Shown in pieces: positions 11,941 through 22,005 of a DNA stretch of 64,000 bases. The notes beneath the pieces were generated by a model. That model did not search any database and was not told the origin of the DNA. It was given only the letters and a program-made list of their open reading frames with translations. This DNA comes from Ovis canadensis (taxonomy: Eukaryota; Chordata; Mammalia; Artiodactyla; Bovidae): assembly GCF_042477335.2 (NCBI RefSeq), contig NC_091262.1:46163001-46227000 (forward strand), given 5' to 3'. The first letter of the stretch is position 1; every line of letters begins with the position of its first letter. The translations under genes and the position numbers were made by a program.

Positions 11941-13850
11941 TATCTATTCCTGGCCTGAAAGTTACTAGAATTTCTCCAAGGAAAACAAATCAGCAAAGAA
12001 GGAACCTAGATTTCTTCCAAGAGCTCCAGTAATGAAGGATCAGAATGATGCTAGGAAGCAGGAATTACAGTAAAGAGAACAGTAATAAGAAAATAAGGCT
12101 CATCATACACACCTCTTACAGTGAAAGCAGGAATTTGCAGCAGTGATATGGAGCCTTGAACTCAACTTAGCATGCCAGGGGCCACAGTTTGGTTCCTAAA
12201 TTACTCAAATAACCCATCCAACAAAAGAGTATGATTTGGCAGGTTTCAACACAAACAGCTAGAGCCCAGCACCTGTTCCACTTAAACAGAACATCATTAC
12301 AGTTAAAAACAACAACAAATCTTTCTCATGAAGCAAATGCTAATCTCATGATGCTTCACCATGGAGCAATTTAGAAGAGTTATTATATGAAATGTGCCAA
12401 AGCATGAATTTATGGCTGATGCTTATTTGGCAAATATGGTTGGCACTGCTAGATGTTGAAAAACATGTATGCAAATAAGCAAATAAAAGTTTTTAAGCTC
12501 TCAGACTTAAATATTTACATTATCATAAATGTACAAAGATAAATGTTTATATGAGAACACATATAACACATTCCAGGAACATATTTTTAAACATGATTGT
12601 CAGGAACAGTTATGAAGTGGCATTATTTCTTTATGGGCCTCGCGGTAAACTCTTAAAAATAAATTTTGACTGAATGTTAATGGGGTACAAAAATTATGGA
12701 GGAGGTTTCTCCGTACTATCACTGGGTAAAATGAATAGTCACAGTGTCATAATAGTTCAAAGCAATTTTATCTTTTCCTTTCACCAAAATACTTTTCTTC
12801 CCATCCTGGAGCACAGCCAAACATAAACGTCAAACCCTAAATGGAAGGTCAGAGGTGAAGAAGAGGACCACACATCAAAAAGGCTTAAAAAAGATACTTT
12901 GACATTTTCCCCACATTAATATAGTCATGTTAAGAGTCTCCAAAAATAAAGACATGATAAAATATTTCCCCCTCTTTCCCTCTGACAGTTATGGAAAGAT
13001 GTTTGTTTTTTCACATAGTTTGTGAGTTGGTCATAGCCAAAACACATAGTAATCGTATGAATTCTGCTTCCATTGTTAACTGTTCATCTCTGGGCAGAGG
13101 CTACAACTCCCATCTCTGAAGCCAAGAAAATGTACCATACATGCCATTATAGTTTACTAAACGAGTCACCAAAGAAAAGCAGGCACTTCAGAAAGTAATT
13201 AAGGTAGTCAGTGAACTGAGCTATCTAGAAGTGCTCTGAGATTACAGGAGAAGCCATCATGAAGCAAGTATTCAAGATTGCTCATAGAAAGTTTTACCCC
13301 TGTGGGTAATTCATGGTTTTCACTTCTACACTGCAGAGAGCAATATGGGTTCTCTGCCTATACACATTACCACATCATTCCATTTATCAAGGAAAAAAAA
13401 AAAAAGACGTTGTGGCTGAACAAAAGTCAAGAGGTAGGCCCCAACACAGAGTCCTCAAGGCAATCCCAATTCAGGTGAAAAGCTGATGACATACACCATA
13501 CAATGACCTAAAATCAGACTTTCATATATAATCTTACCATATTTAACAGACACAGGAGAAAAATGTATTGAGTTTTCTATACAAGGCCAATAGAAATGAA
13601 ATCATAGTTTTCCTTTAGCTCCTCTCCTATCCCCTCAACGCCAGCCTTCCAGTAACTCCATTCCATAGCTCTCCGATTCCTAAAAGGGGATCTTAAAAAC
13701 ACAGCGGACTGCAAAAAAGTAACATTTAATGGTGGGAAGGCTCCTCTTTCCTGTTGCTCTCAGCAGTCTTTCATGTAGTCAAAGGACGAAAAAAAAAAAA
13801 GAAATCAAGCTCTCAGACGGATGGTGCAGGCGATTGGGAGAGGGTAGAAA
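11941..13850. other. Unassigned non-coding sequence upstream of the island
   Basis: No recognisable gene, RNA or repeat family. Poly(A) runs lie at about 13,390-13,405 and 13,789-13,801. If the promoter assignment is right, this is the first part of PEAK1 intron 1. Confidence 0.4.
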
Positions 13851-14566
13851 AGGGGCGCAGACGGCAAGTCCTCATCGTGGGGGGGAGGGAAGAAAAGTTG
13901 CAAAAATGAACGAATCAAAGGGCAAAGGAGATACAAGACTGACCTCACGAACCACTCAAAACCCCCAAATAACCAAGTAAACCCGCACGTTAGCGGGGCT
14001 CACAAACCGCAGAGCGAAGTGAGCAGGCAAAGAGCCACCGGGTTTCGCCCTGGCGCTGTCGGCCAGGCTGCGCCGGATCCTCGGGTTTGGAGGTGGATGG
14101 GGATGTCCCTGCAGACTTCGCAGTAACGAGAGGCGTCCTTCCTGCCCTAGCCTCACCGCGTCCACCTCCTCCAGGCTTCACTTTCCCCAGCAGCCTTCCA
14201 GCTGCGCCCGGGGGTGTCCCCCGCCGCCAGGTCCCAACTTTCCCTCCTCTGGGGGGCGCCGAGCCACCGGGGCCGCCGCCACCGCAGCCACCGAGGGAGG
14301 GGGCGGGAGCGGGGGCGACAGGGGGCGCGAGGCGCCGGCGGGCCCCGGGGACGGCGGGGCGCGGGGGTGGCCGTGGCCGGAGAGCCCGCGCCGGGCCAGA
14401 GGCACAAGCCGCCTAAGCCCCCGCGGCGGCGCCACCCAGACCCTGCGCCGCCCCGCCCGGATTCCCCCAGGTCATCCCCCTTACCCGTCGGCGACTCTAG
14501 TCCCACAAGCCGGCGCGAGAGGACAGAAGGGATCGAAGGGGACGCGGACAACCCTGCCCCCGTTAC

Positions 14567-14950
14567 CTGAGGGGCTCACACGCCGCCGCGGTGACCACCT
14601 TCGCCGACCGTCCCGTACCCTTCCTGGTGACCGCCAGCGCCGCCGCCGAGCAACTGACACTGACTAACAACAACTAACTTACTACTCGCCGCCGCCGAGT
14701 CCACCGCGCGCTCCCGGCCGCCCGCCGCCCGCCCGGCCCACCAGCCAGCCCGCCTCCTCCTAGCCTCGCGCGCCGCCTCTCCGCGCGCGCACTCGCCGCC
14801 GCGCTCCTGGAGCGAACACGCGCGCGCGCGCGCACGGGCCCTCTCCTCAGCCCCGCGGGAGGAGTCACCATGAGGCCCCACCTCTCGCGTTCCTACCTCC
14901 CGGGAGAGACCTAGAGCACGTCTGATTGGCCGAGGGGGCGTGGCCAAAGG
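14567..14950 (-). other. Candidate non-coding first exon on the minus strand (PEAK1 side)
   Basis: On the minus strand the sequence CCCCTCAG|GTAACG gives a good splice donor, with the last exonic base at 14,567. A second donor-like site, AGTA|GTAAGT, has its last exonic base at 14,683. Both sit inside the CpG island and point away from the HMG20A side, as a leftward leader exon would. The right limit is a guess, placed near the CCAAT and GC boxes. The open frames in this region (for example 14,576-14,965) are Arg/Gly/Pro-rich and look like ordinary GC-rich chance frames. PEAK1 identity rests only on known gene order. Confidence 0.35.
14819..14833. repeat. Alternating (CG)n run
   Basis: About seven CG dinucleotides in a row within the CpG island. 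Alternating purine-pyrimidine of this kind can adopt Z-DNA. Its survival as CpG suggests an unmethylated germline state. Confidence 0.8.
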
Positions 14951-14963
14951 AAGAGGGCGGGGC
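14925..14963. promoter_or_regulatory. CCAAT box plus GC boxes
   Basis: Inverted CCAAT (attgg at 14,925) is followed by 'gggggcgtggcc' and the Sp1-type 'gggcggggc' at 14,955-14,963. The spacing is typical of a TATA-less housekeeping promoter serving both directions. Confidence 0.6.
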
Positions 14964-15166
14964 AACCAGGACCTTCGGCCGGCGTGAAGGGAAATTTCAG
15001 TTCAATTACGCTTAAGCGGAAAAGGCGAACGAGGTACTGCCTCATTTGGTGCCTCAGCCCCCTAGGTCAGCCTACCGTCGAATACAGAATATGTATCTTC
15101 AAGGACTCCAGCACACAGTAATCACCAATTTAAGCCCAATATTTCTGCAGGCCTTAATTTTAAAAA

Positions 15167-15182
15167 ACTACATCTCCCAGAA
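15167..15182 (+). promoter_or_regulatory. ZNF143/THAP11-like motif
   Basis: ACTACATCTCCCAGAA resembles the ACTACAATTCCCAG consensus bound by ZNF143, which is frequent in mammalian bidirectional promoters. One base in the centre differs. It lies about 200 bases right of the GC boxes. Confidence 0.5.
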
Positions 15183-15206
15183 ACCTAGGCGAAAATAAGT
15201 CTCACC

Positions 15207-15214
15207 TTACGTAA
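15207..15214. promoter_or_regulatory. Palindromic bZIP-type site TTACGTAA
   Basis: A perfect 8-bp palindrome of the PAR-bZIP, C/EBP and ATF type, followed by a second CACGTA-like core (atcacgtagt). It is 25 bases from the ZNF143-like motif. Confidence 0.4.
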
Positions 15215-15532
15215 TCACGTAGTCCTTCGCCGCCTTTGAACAAAATAATCCCTTCATTTTTCTGAAGGTATGGGGGAAAATGTTTCATTTTTCTCCTCAC
15301 TGGAAAAATTTTAAATGCAGCGATTAAAGAAGTTACCTATGGAAGGCAGTTAAGAAATTAAGTAAAGGGAAAGAAAAGGCATCAATATAAAGTACTGCGG
15401 AGGAATTTTTGTCAAGCTGTGAGACGACGGAGTGAGAAGAGTGAAGGCGGTTGAGAGGGGCTCAGGGAATTGTCCTGTGTGCCAGGGACTTTCTTTAGGC
15501 CTCGGGCCCCTGTCTACCCCTATCATCAGCAG

Positions 15533-15538
15533 GTCAGT
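15533..15538 (+). other. Candidate HMG20A exon 1 splice donor
   Basis: CAG|GTCAGT at 15,530-15,538 is the best plus-strand donor that I see at the right edge of the island. Exon 1 would be 5'-untranslated, because the start codon lies in the exon at 63.4 kb. A weaker alternative, AAG|GTATGG, lies near 15,266. Confidence 0.35.
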
Positions 15539-15654
15539 AAGCGAGGCGAGCTTGGGGGTGGCCACAGTGGAGGTACCCTTCACCCCTTGAAGATCACCCC
15601 TCTTTTGCTGTTACTGGTTTGCCTCAGTTTGAGGCCGACTGAATGGGGGCGCCT

Positions 15655-15719
15655 CACTTCCTGTTGGGGGAGGGGAGGAAGGCCATCCTGGGGGAGGGGG
15701 GAACATAACTCACTTCCTG
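15655..15719. promoter_or_regulatory. Paired ETS sites and G-rich tract
   Basis: CACTTCCTG, an ETS/GABP-type site, occurs at 15,655-15,663 and 15,711-15,719. Between them are G runs at 15,666-15,670, 15,672-15,675, 15,690-15,694 and 15,696-15,701, enough to fold as a G-quadruplex on the plus strand. Confidence 0.5.
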
Positions 15720-16284
15720 TGGGGGTAGGGTGAGAGGTTGGGGTGTCCAACCCATTTCCCGTGCCGGCGAGAGCTTGAAAAGGTGGTGCTTGGTGCCATA
15801 TGCATAGGCGGTATCCTAAAGCTTTGGGATTGTGTCTTAAGTGAAAAAATTAGGTTATTCCACGAAGTTGTGCTGATCACCAGCCTCCAGTCAGAATTTA
15901 TGTGAATTTTGATTCCATGGGTAAGGTGAAAATTTTCTCCGCAGTAGAATTTTCTTAATGCATTTGTCATAGAATTCGAAACCTCTTGTTAAAATTTTCT
16001 ACCCATCTGTGCAAGATGACATACTTTCTGGTGTGACTCATGAATTGCCCACCCTGCTCCTCAAGTCCAACCTTGACTTAGAGTGGTATAGCGGTATTCT
16101 TTGCCTTGACGTGCCACAGGAACTCTATAGCAATTCTTAAAGAGCTTGTTTATTACAGGACTCGATATTTTACATAAACTATGAAATTTTCACCTTACGA
16201 AAGTGAAAATATACCCAGTTAACAGATGTTACCTTAACTGATGTGATTGGTGTCCTAAATCCGTAGACCTGTTGCTTTTAGGGT
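15720..16284. other. Unassigned sequence downstream of the island
   Basis: GC content falls back to the background level here. No repeat or exon was recognised. Confidence 0.4.
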
Positions 16285-16458
16285 ACAGGTTCTGCCCTGT
16301 GCCTGAAAACAACTTCCTCAGGTTTAAAAATCGATTTAATTAAATTACAAAGGGGGGGGAATGTACTACAGTGCGACTTACACAGATGTTACATGTAAGT
16401 TACATATAAGAATGTTTAAAGCTGAGGAAGTTGTTTTCAGGCAGAGGACAGAACCTGT
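16285..16458. repeat. 44-bp inverted repeat (imperfect hairpin)
   Basis: The left arm at 16,285-16,328 and the right arm at 16,415-16,458 are reverse complements with 3 mismatches in 44 bases, separated by an 86-base loop. Each arm contains the core 'gcctgaaaacaacttcctca' or its complement. The right arm runs directly into a 5'-truncated SINE. It matches no inverted-repeat family that I recognise. Confidence 0.9.
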
Positions 16459-16459
16459 A

Positions 16460-16636
16460 AGAGACCTGGGTCCCATCCCTGAGTCAGGAAGATCCCCTGG
16501 AGTAGGAAATGGCAAACCACTCCAGTATTCTTGCCTGGGAAATCCCATGAACAAAGAAGCCTGGGCAGGCCAGAGTCCATGGGGTCGCATAGAGTCCAGC
16601 ACACCTGAGCGATTCAGCAGGCACATGCATGCACAC
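16460..16636 (+). mobile_element. Bov-tA SINE, 5'-truncated
   Basis: It starts inside the tRNA-like head (gagacctgggtcccatccctg) and continues through 'gccatggcaac'-type body sequence to 'catggggtcgcatagagtcc...ctgagcgat'. No clean target duplication was found. Confidence 0.85.
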
Positions 16637-18399
16637 ATACCCAAGCACCGATTTTAAAATGGTGTCTACACTTTGTGGTTTTAAGGCATGGTGCAGGGAT
16701 CCTGAAATTCAGCTCAGATTTTAAGTAGGGGGAAATTTGGGCTCATAAAGGACAAAAAATATGTACCGGAACATTCTGTTTTTCTATATTCTCAGTGTTT
16801 TGTAAGAAACTACTTGTAAAGTAATAAACACTTAACAGTTTGATTTCTTGGCTTGTTTTCAAGTACCACAATACTTAGTAGGTGGTGAGGGTACTGAAAG
16901 GATCAATCTATTTGGTGATTATAAAATTTCAACAGCTTTAGTAGTTTTAGAATATCTATCAAGTGAACTGTAATGTCTATCAAGAATATTTAAAAGAATA
17001 AGGCTTTTGTATTTTTTTCCTTTAGGGTTCTCACCTAATCTACCCTCAGAATTTGCAATTGTTTTAATTCTAGTTCTTTTCAGAAGCTAGTTTGTTTAGA
17101 GTTTATTAGAAAATCTGATTTACACTAAATGTTTAAACATCTGTAAAACTTAAATGTCACAATAAGGAAAAAGATATGTTTTGATCTTTTATAGACATAA
17201 AGACAAAAAAGCTAAGACCCAAAAATCAGTGAGTTACCTTTTCAAGGACTACAGAATTTCTGCAAAAGTTGAAAAGACAGGACACATTTATGTCTGTGTT
17301 ACTGTTAATAAAAGGAACATATAGACTGCCTCAAGCAAGTATTAATTGATTAGAAAAACCTGTTCATTATCTTCTGTTAGTGTACTATAGAAGAAAATAC
17401 TATATGAGGCTCCTGACAAACTATTAAACTACAGCATTAAGAACTATTGAAGTGAGTAAAGCTTGTGGAATTAGATGAAATAGAGAAAAAGTAAGTTAAA
17501 ATATTGATTGAAATACAGTAGTAGTGCCTTTAGGAAACTATCTTTGAAAAGCAAAGGAGTTTTTAAAATTGGTCTTTATACCATTCCATGGAAGAAATGC
17601 AGTATAATAGAAATAAGAAAAATTGTTGCAGCTGAGAGACTTGAGCAACTTGAAGAATGGTCTGTTCAGAAGAAAGCAATTTATAAAGCACATATCTGAA
17701 AGAAGATGTTTTGTGATAAGTGGCAGTTATTCATTGGTTCCATCGAAGAAGAAATATTAGAAAACCTTGTGGAAAATAGAGGGAAGTTCATGGAACCTGC
17801 TTTTATTCTCTTTAAAAGTGTTTTTGTAGAGTAGATTGCTGTCTTCCAAAGGCTTTTTTTTTTCTTCTTACAGCTCTTTGATGCAGTTTTCTTTTCATGT
17901 TCTAATAGAGACATATTATCAAAATTAGAAAAATAAAGAATTTTGTAAGTGTACTCTGTTGCTTCTTTAAGTAAATGAATTTCATTCCATTACTTGTCAT
18001 CAAGAAAAAAGAGATTGTCCATTTTTTCATAATATTTAGATTAGATAACCATTTTCTTTTTCAAAAAGCAGTCATTAGATATACTGCTCATAGCAGTCTG
18101 AAATAAAACAGTAGGTCAAAATTCTGGATTCTGTCTCACTGAAGTTCGATTATCCAGGAAGTGCTAGATGCTATCTCTAATGCAAAAGGATCTTTTCATT
18201 CTTTTGTCTACCTTTCTGTGTACAATCATGCTCTTGTTTTACAACTGTTGCTTTTTTTGTATATTTGTTGTTTTGATAGTTGCTTATTTTTGCCATTGAG
18301 TTGAAAGGGAATATGCTAACAACATGAATGGTTCTTAAACCTGCTGGTCTCCTGTCATCTAAGGGCCATCAAGAGTATTCAAATGAGAATACCCCTTAC
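16637..18399. other. Unassigned AT-rich intronic sequence
   Basis: No repeat family or exon was recognised. Short open frames (for example 17,508-17,699) lack any domain, start context or splice pattern that I can support. Confidence 0.4.
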
Positions 18400-18515
18400 A
18401 TCACCTTTCATTATTTCAAGAAAAGTTTATTGAGTGCTTACTATGAAATAGTCTCTGTTTTAGGATCTTGAAATACATCAGTGAATACAGACATTTCCAA
18501 ATTCTCTTGGAGTAT
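18400..18515 (-). repeat. L2 3'-end fragment
   Basis: 'gtttattgagtgcttactatg' and the following decayed sequence match the reversed L2 terminus. The adjacent BovB is inserted at its right edge. Confidence 0.5.
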
Positions 18516-19503
18516 CAGTTCAGTTCAGTCGCTCAGTCATGTCTGACTCTTTGTGACCCCATAAACCGCAGCACGCCAGGCCTCCCTGTCCATCACCAAC
18601 TCCCTGAGTCCACCCAAACCCATGTCCATTGAGTCGATGATGCCATCCAACCATCTTATCCTCTCTCGTCCCCTTCTCCTGCCCTCACTTTCCCAGCATC
18701 AGGGTCTTTTCCAATGAGTTAGCTCTTCGCATCAGGTGGCCAAAGGATTGGAGTTTTCAGCTTCAACATCAGTCCTTCCAATGAACACCCAGGACTGATC
18801 TCCTTTAGGATGGACAGGTTGGATCTCCTTGCAGTCCGAGGGACTCTCAAGAGTCTTCTCCAACACCACAGTTCAAAAGCATCAGTTCTTCGGCACTCAG
18901 CTTTCTTTATAGTCCAACTCTCACATCCATACACGACCACTGGAAAAACCATAGCCTTGACTAGACGGACCTTTGTTGACAAAGTAATGTCTCTGCTTTT
19001 TAATATGCTGTCTAGATTGGTCTTAACTTTCCTTCCAAGGAATAAGTGTCTTTTAATTTCATGGCTGCAATCACCATCTGCCGTGATTTTAGAGCCCCCC
19101 AAAATAAAGTCTGACACTTGTTTCCACTGTTTCCCCATCTATTTCCCATGAAGTGATGGGATCAGATGCCATGATCTTCATTTTCTGAATGTTGAGCTTT
19201 AAGCCAACTTTTTCACTCTCCTCTTTCTCACTTCCTTCTCAGTTCCTCTTCACTTTCTGCCATAAGGGTGGTGGTATCTGCATATCTGAGGTTATTGATA
19301 TTTCTCCCGGCAATCTTGATTCCAGCTTGTGCTTCTTCCAGCCCAGCGTTTCTCATGATGTACTCTGCATATAAGTTAAATAAGCAGGTTGACAATATAC
19401 AGCCTTGATGTACTCCTTTTCCTATTTGGAACCAGTCTGTTGTTCCATGTCCACGTCTAACTGTTGCTTCCTGACCTGCATACAGGTTTCTCAAGAAGCA
19501 GGT
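18516..19503 (-). mobile_element. BovB LINE, 5'-truncated, minus strand, mutated RT active site
   Basis: The left end carries the reversed tail (cagttcagttcagtcg). The body reads leftwards through the C-terminal and RT regions, and the copy is truncated at 19,503. Open pieces on the minus strand are 18,719-19,138 and 19,228-19,569; the second extends into flanking DNA. The catalytic tetrad reads YADT instead of YADD (19,273-19,284), so the second metal-binding aspartate is lost. Frame breaks near 19,230 and 19,140 separate the pieces. Confidence 0.93.
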
Positions 19504-19779
19504 ATACTCCAAATCAAAACTGGAATTTTGCTCCTTGATATTCCTAAATAAGCTCTGTAGTGTGATCATTGTTCAAACTGAATCAAGAAACAGCTATAAA
19601 CTTGATCTCTTTCAGTCTTGATCTCTAAGCATTCTAAACCTAGTTTTTAATATTTCAGTCGAACTTTTCTCCAGACCATTAAAGTCCCTGTGTTAAATAT
19701 TCAATCTTTTTCATTGATGCTTGCATCACAACCCTAACATTCTAACCTTTGTGTGGTACAAACAAAAGTGAACAGTGGG
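19504..19779. other. Unassigned sequence
   Basis: Nothing was recognised between the truncated end of a BovB and a MIR. Confidence 0.35.
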
Positions 19780-20215
19780 GAAAATAGGGGATCAGACAGG
19801 CTTGGGTTCAAAAGTGATATTTACATTTTACTAGCTGAGCTTCTTACTGGCTTGGTAACCTTGAACAATTTATTTAAGCTGTCTGAGCCTCACTTGCCAT
19901 AAACCTAAATAGGGTTATTTTATGTAAATCACCTGGCAGAATGCCTGTTGTTAGGAGCTTAAAAAAAGAGTGGAAGTGTTTGTCACTCAGTCATGTCTAA
20001 CTCTTTGTCACCCCATGGACTGTAGCCGACCAGGCTTCTCTGTCCATGGAATTCTCCAGGCAAAAATACTGGAGTGGGTAGCCATTCCCTTCTCCAGAGA
20101 ATCTTCCTGACCCAGGGATTGAACCCAGGTCTTCTGCATTGCAGAGTCTTTATGTCTGAGCCACCAGACATGGGAAGCCCATTAGGAGCTTAATGAATGC
20201 TATTATTTTGGTTTG
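19780..20215 (+). repeat. MIR SINE split by a Bov-tA SINE
   Basis: 'cttgggttcaaaagtgatatttac', 'ttaccttgaacaatttatttaagc' style core and 'atcacctggcagaatgcctgttgttaggagctt' are MIR. The 3' end resumes after the younger SINE as 'attaggagcttaatgaatgc'. Confidence 0.7.
19963..20181 (-). mobile_element. Bov-tA SINE inserted in MIR, 12-bp target duplication
   Basis: A full-length SINE with BovB-like 3' part on the left (cagtcatgtctaactctttg) and tRNA-like head on the right. The target duplication TTAGGAGCTTAA is perfect at 19,951-19,962 and 20,182-20,193. Confidence 0.95.
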
Positions 20216-20619
20216 CTTCATTATTCTAGCTATTGGGATATGCCTGCATGACTGTTGTAAGCCTTACATATTCCCAGAAGTATGGGGATGCGGTGCTAGG
20301 ATTATTCAAATTCAGCCTTTCCCAATCTAAGTAATCTAAGCATGCCCACTTAGCTGTCAAGATTTTAGTTTTTGTTCTTTGCAGAAGAAATCACTCATTT
20401 CCATGATTATTTTAGATAATAAACATAGAAGGAGTTTCTAGCAAAGGTTAAAGAATCACCAAAGTAATTTGAATTGTTACAGGAAGACTTTTTGAGTCAG
20501 TCTTCTAAACCTATTTAACTATTAAGCCTAACATTCAGGAGTCTTCTCTTGTTACCCATCTACACACTCCCCAACTAAATTGGTCTCTGGGGGTAAAATA
20601 AAAAGTATCTTGTACCCAC
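20216..20619. other. Unassigned sequence
   Basis: No gene or repeat signature was recognised. Confidence 0.35.
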
Positions 20620-20865
20620 CCTTTTCTGTCTTGGTTCATGCTGTTGTTCATTCTCTGTGTGAAACCTTTGTCTTTTCCTAGGAAAATCCTTATGTATCTA
20701 TCAGAATGCCACTTTCTTTGGCCCTTTCTCAAATACCACCTTCAGCTTCAAAAATTATTTTCTTATGTCTGTCCTCTAGTACTTCTATTTTCCCAACCAT
20801 ATGTGCTGTGTCTGTTGACCCTCCAGAGCATTTTGTACTTTTCTTGTGGCATTTAAAATCCAGTA
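20620..20865 (+). repeat. Possible L2 fragment
   Basis: Composition and phrases such as 'tcatgctgttgttcattctc' and 'ctttctcaaataccaccttcagc' resemble the L2 3' region. This is a weak match from memory. Confidence 0.4.
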
Positions 20866-20906
20866 CGACTGATGTTGTTGTTGTGAATTTCTGTTGTTGT
20901 TATTGT

Positions 20907-21447
20907 TGTCAGGTGAGTGTATACTCCTCGGTTCTGTCTCATCACAACAAAGATTTGGAGTGACGGACATTAAAGCCCTCGGCGTGTCACAGCTCTTAGG
21001 TCTTGGACAGACCAGACCGTGTTATAGCTCTTAGACAAATCAGTGTTACAGCTCTATTTTATTTAGATAATAACAGGAAAATCCATCCTCAAGGTGTTGA
21101 GGGCATGTCGACACCAAAGTTGCAAAGAGAAGAGTGCCCCAGCGTGCCAGAGAGAGAGTGAGAAAGAGCGCACGCAGGCAGGAGAGAAGGAGCATATGCA
21201 CGCGGCGGGTGGGGGTGGGGGGATAGAGAGAGAGACCCCAGCCCTTTGGCTTCTCTTTTTATATGTTTTCTCTCCCTGGGGGCCTGCCCTATGTAAATTG
21301 GGCTGGCCAGGAGTGTTGTTTGTTTTACCTGAGGTCCTCACTCTGGTCCTCGGACCTTCCTTTGTTCTATTTTCGTGGGTTTTTCCCTTCCCTGTCTTTT
21401 AGCCACCACCATTCTGGACTCCTGTTTCCTATTCTAACTACCTAACA
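20907..21447 (-). repeat. 3' LTR of the retrovirus
   Basis: On the minus strand it starts TGTTAGG (21,447) and ends CCTGACA (20,907), giving the expected TG...CA. It carries an AATAAA signal (complement at 21,058-21,063) and a TATA-like ATATAAAAAG (21,255-21,264). It lacks a 13-bp duplication present in the 5' LTR. Confidence 0.93.
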
Positions 21448-21460
21448 TTCCCCCCTCAAG
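21448..21460 (-). promoter_or_regulatory. Polypurine tract
   Basis: The minus-strand sequence TTGAGGGGGGAA directly abuts the TG of the 3' LTR. This is the plus-strand DNA primer site of retroviruses and fixes the orientation. Confidence 0.85.
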
Positions 21461-22005
21461 AGATGGGAGGCCCAATTCTTTGGGAATAGGGGTGTCGAGT
21501 TCTTTCTGGCTACTTCCTACTGAGCTGGGACGGCGAGGGGTATTGGTCCTCCCCCTCTTGCTAGTCACAAGCCTCAGAGTCCTTATAGCGGTGTCCATCT
21601 AAGGGTGAGTGATATTTTCCGTGGTCGGCTGTAGTTTTATCTTTGTTGAACCGGCACTGCATGTTGTAGCTTGTTGACTGGGGCAGAGACGAAACAGGTT
21701 AGACAATTGACAGTACATGGAACGATCATAAGCAGCATCAGTATGGCATAACAAGGACTAGTAGGGGCATTAGCCAGTTCCAAATTCACACACCAGGATG
21801 GCTTAAGTCCATCCTTGTGTAGGGATCAGAAGATCTATCTCCTGTCTGTTTTGGAGTACTATCCCTGCCAAGCTGTATTGCCTCTTTAGAGCTATCCTGA
21901 GAAATCTTATCCCCAGAAACCAGATTTTGGGGGTGTTCATTAGAATGGCACTCATTGGTAGTCCTGAATAGGTATCTGAGCTCTCCCAGGGGCTCACAGT
22001 ATATT
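21461..22005 (-). pseudogene. Remnant of retroviral env (transmembrane subunit)
   Basis: A minus-strand piece at 21,803-21,997 contains VLQNRQEIDLL, resembling the LQNRRxLDLL region conserved in the transmembrane subunit of gammaretrovirus-type Env. Nearer the LTR, a hydrophobic stretch at about 21,680-21,770 could be the membrane span. The surface subunit and most of the transmembrane ectodomain are absent: only about 640 bases separate the integrase end from the LTR. This looks like a large internal deletion. No functional product is possible. Confidence 0.55.

Larger units (their letters stand above)
13850..15550. promoter_or_regulatory. CpG island, probable bidirectional PEAK1/HMG20A promoter
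   Basis: This is the only strongly GC- and CpG-rich stretch in the window, densest from about 14,040 to 14,970 and flanked by AT-rich DNA. It carries an inverted CCAAT box (attgg, 14,925-14,929) and a GC box (gggcggggc, 14,955-14,963). Splice-donor-like sites face left on the minus strand (14,566 and 14,682) and right on the plus strand (15,533). In mammals PEAK1 (minus) and HMG20A (plus) start a few hundred bases apart from one island. The HMG20A first coding exon lies downstream at 63.4 kb on the plus strand, with no other island between. The island itself is seen; gene assignment is inference from conserved gene order. Exact start sites cannot be read from sequence. Confidence 0.75.

Noticed and set aside
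14087..14965. Several overlapping 85-132-codon frames on both strands of the CpG island
   Set aside because: They are Arg/Gly/Pro/Ala-rich, overlap each other in all frames and lack domains. GC-rich DNA has few stop codons, so long chance frames are expected.
17508..17914. Possible small coding exon near 17.5-17.9 kb
   Set aside because: The Lys-rich frame has no recognisable domain, convincing splice sites or similarity. It is compatible with chance in AT-rich DNA.
18509..19510. 7-bp GGAGTAT/ATACTCC at the two edges of a BovB as a target duplication
   Set aside because: The two are inverted, not direct, repeats. LINE target duplications are direct, so this is likely coincidence.
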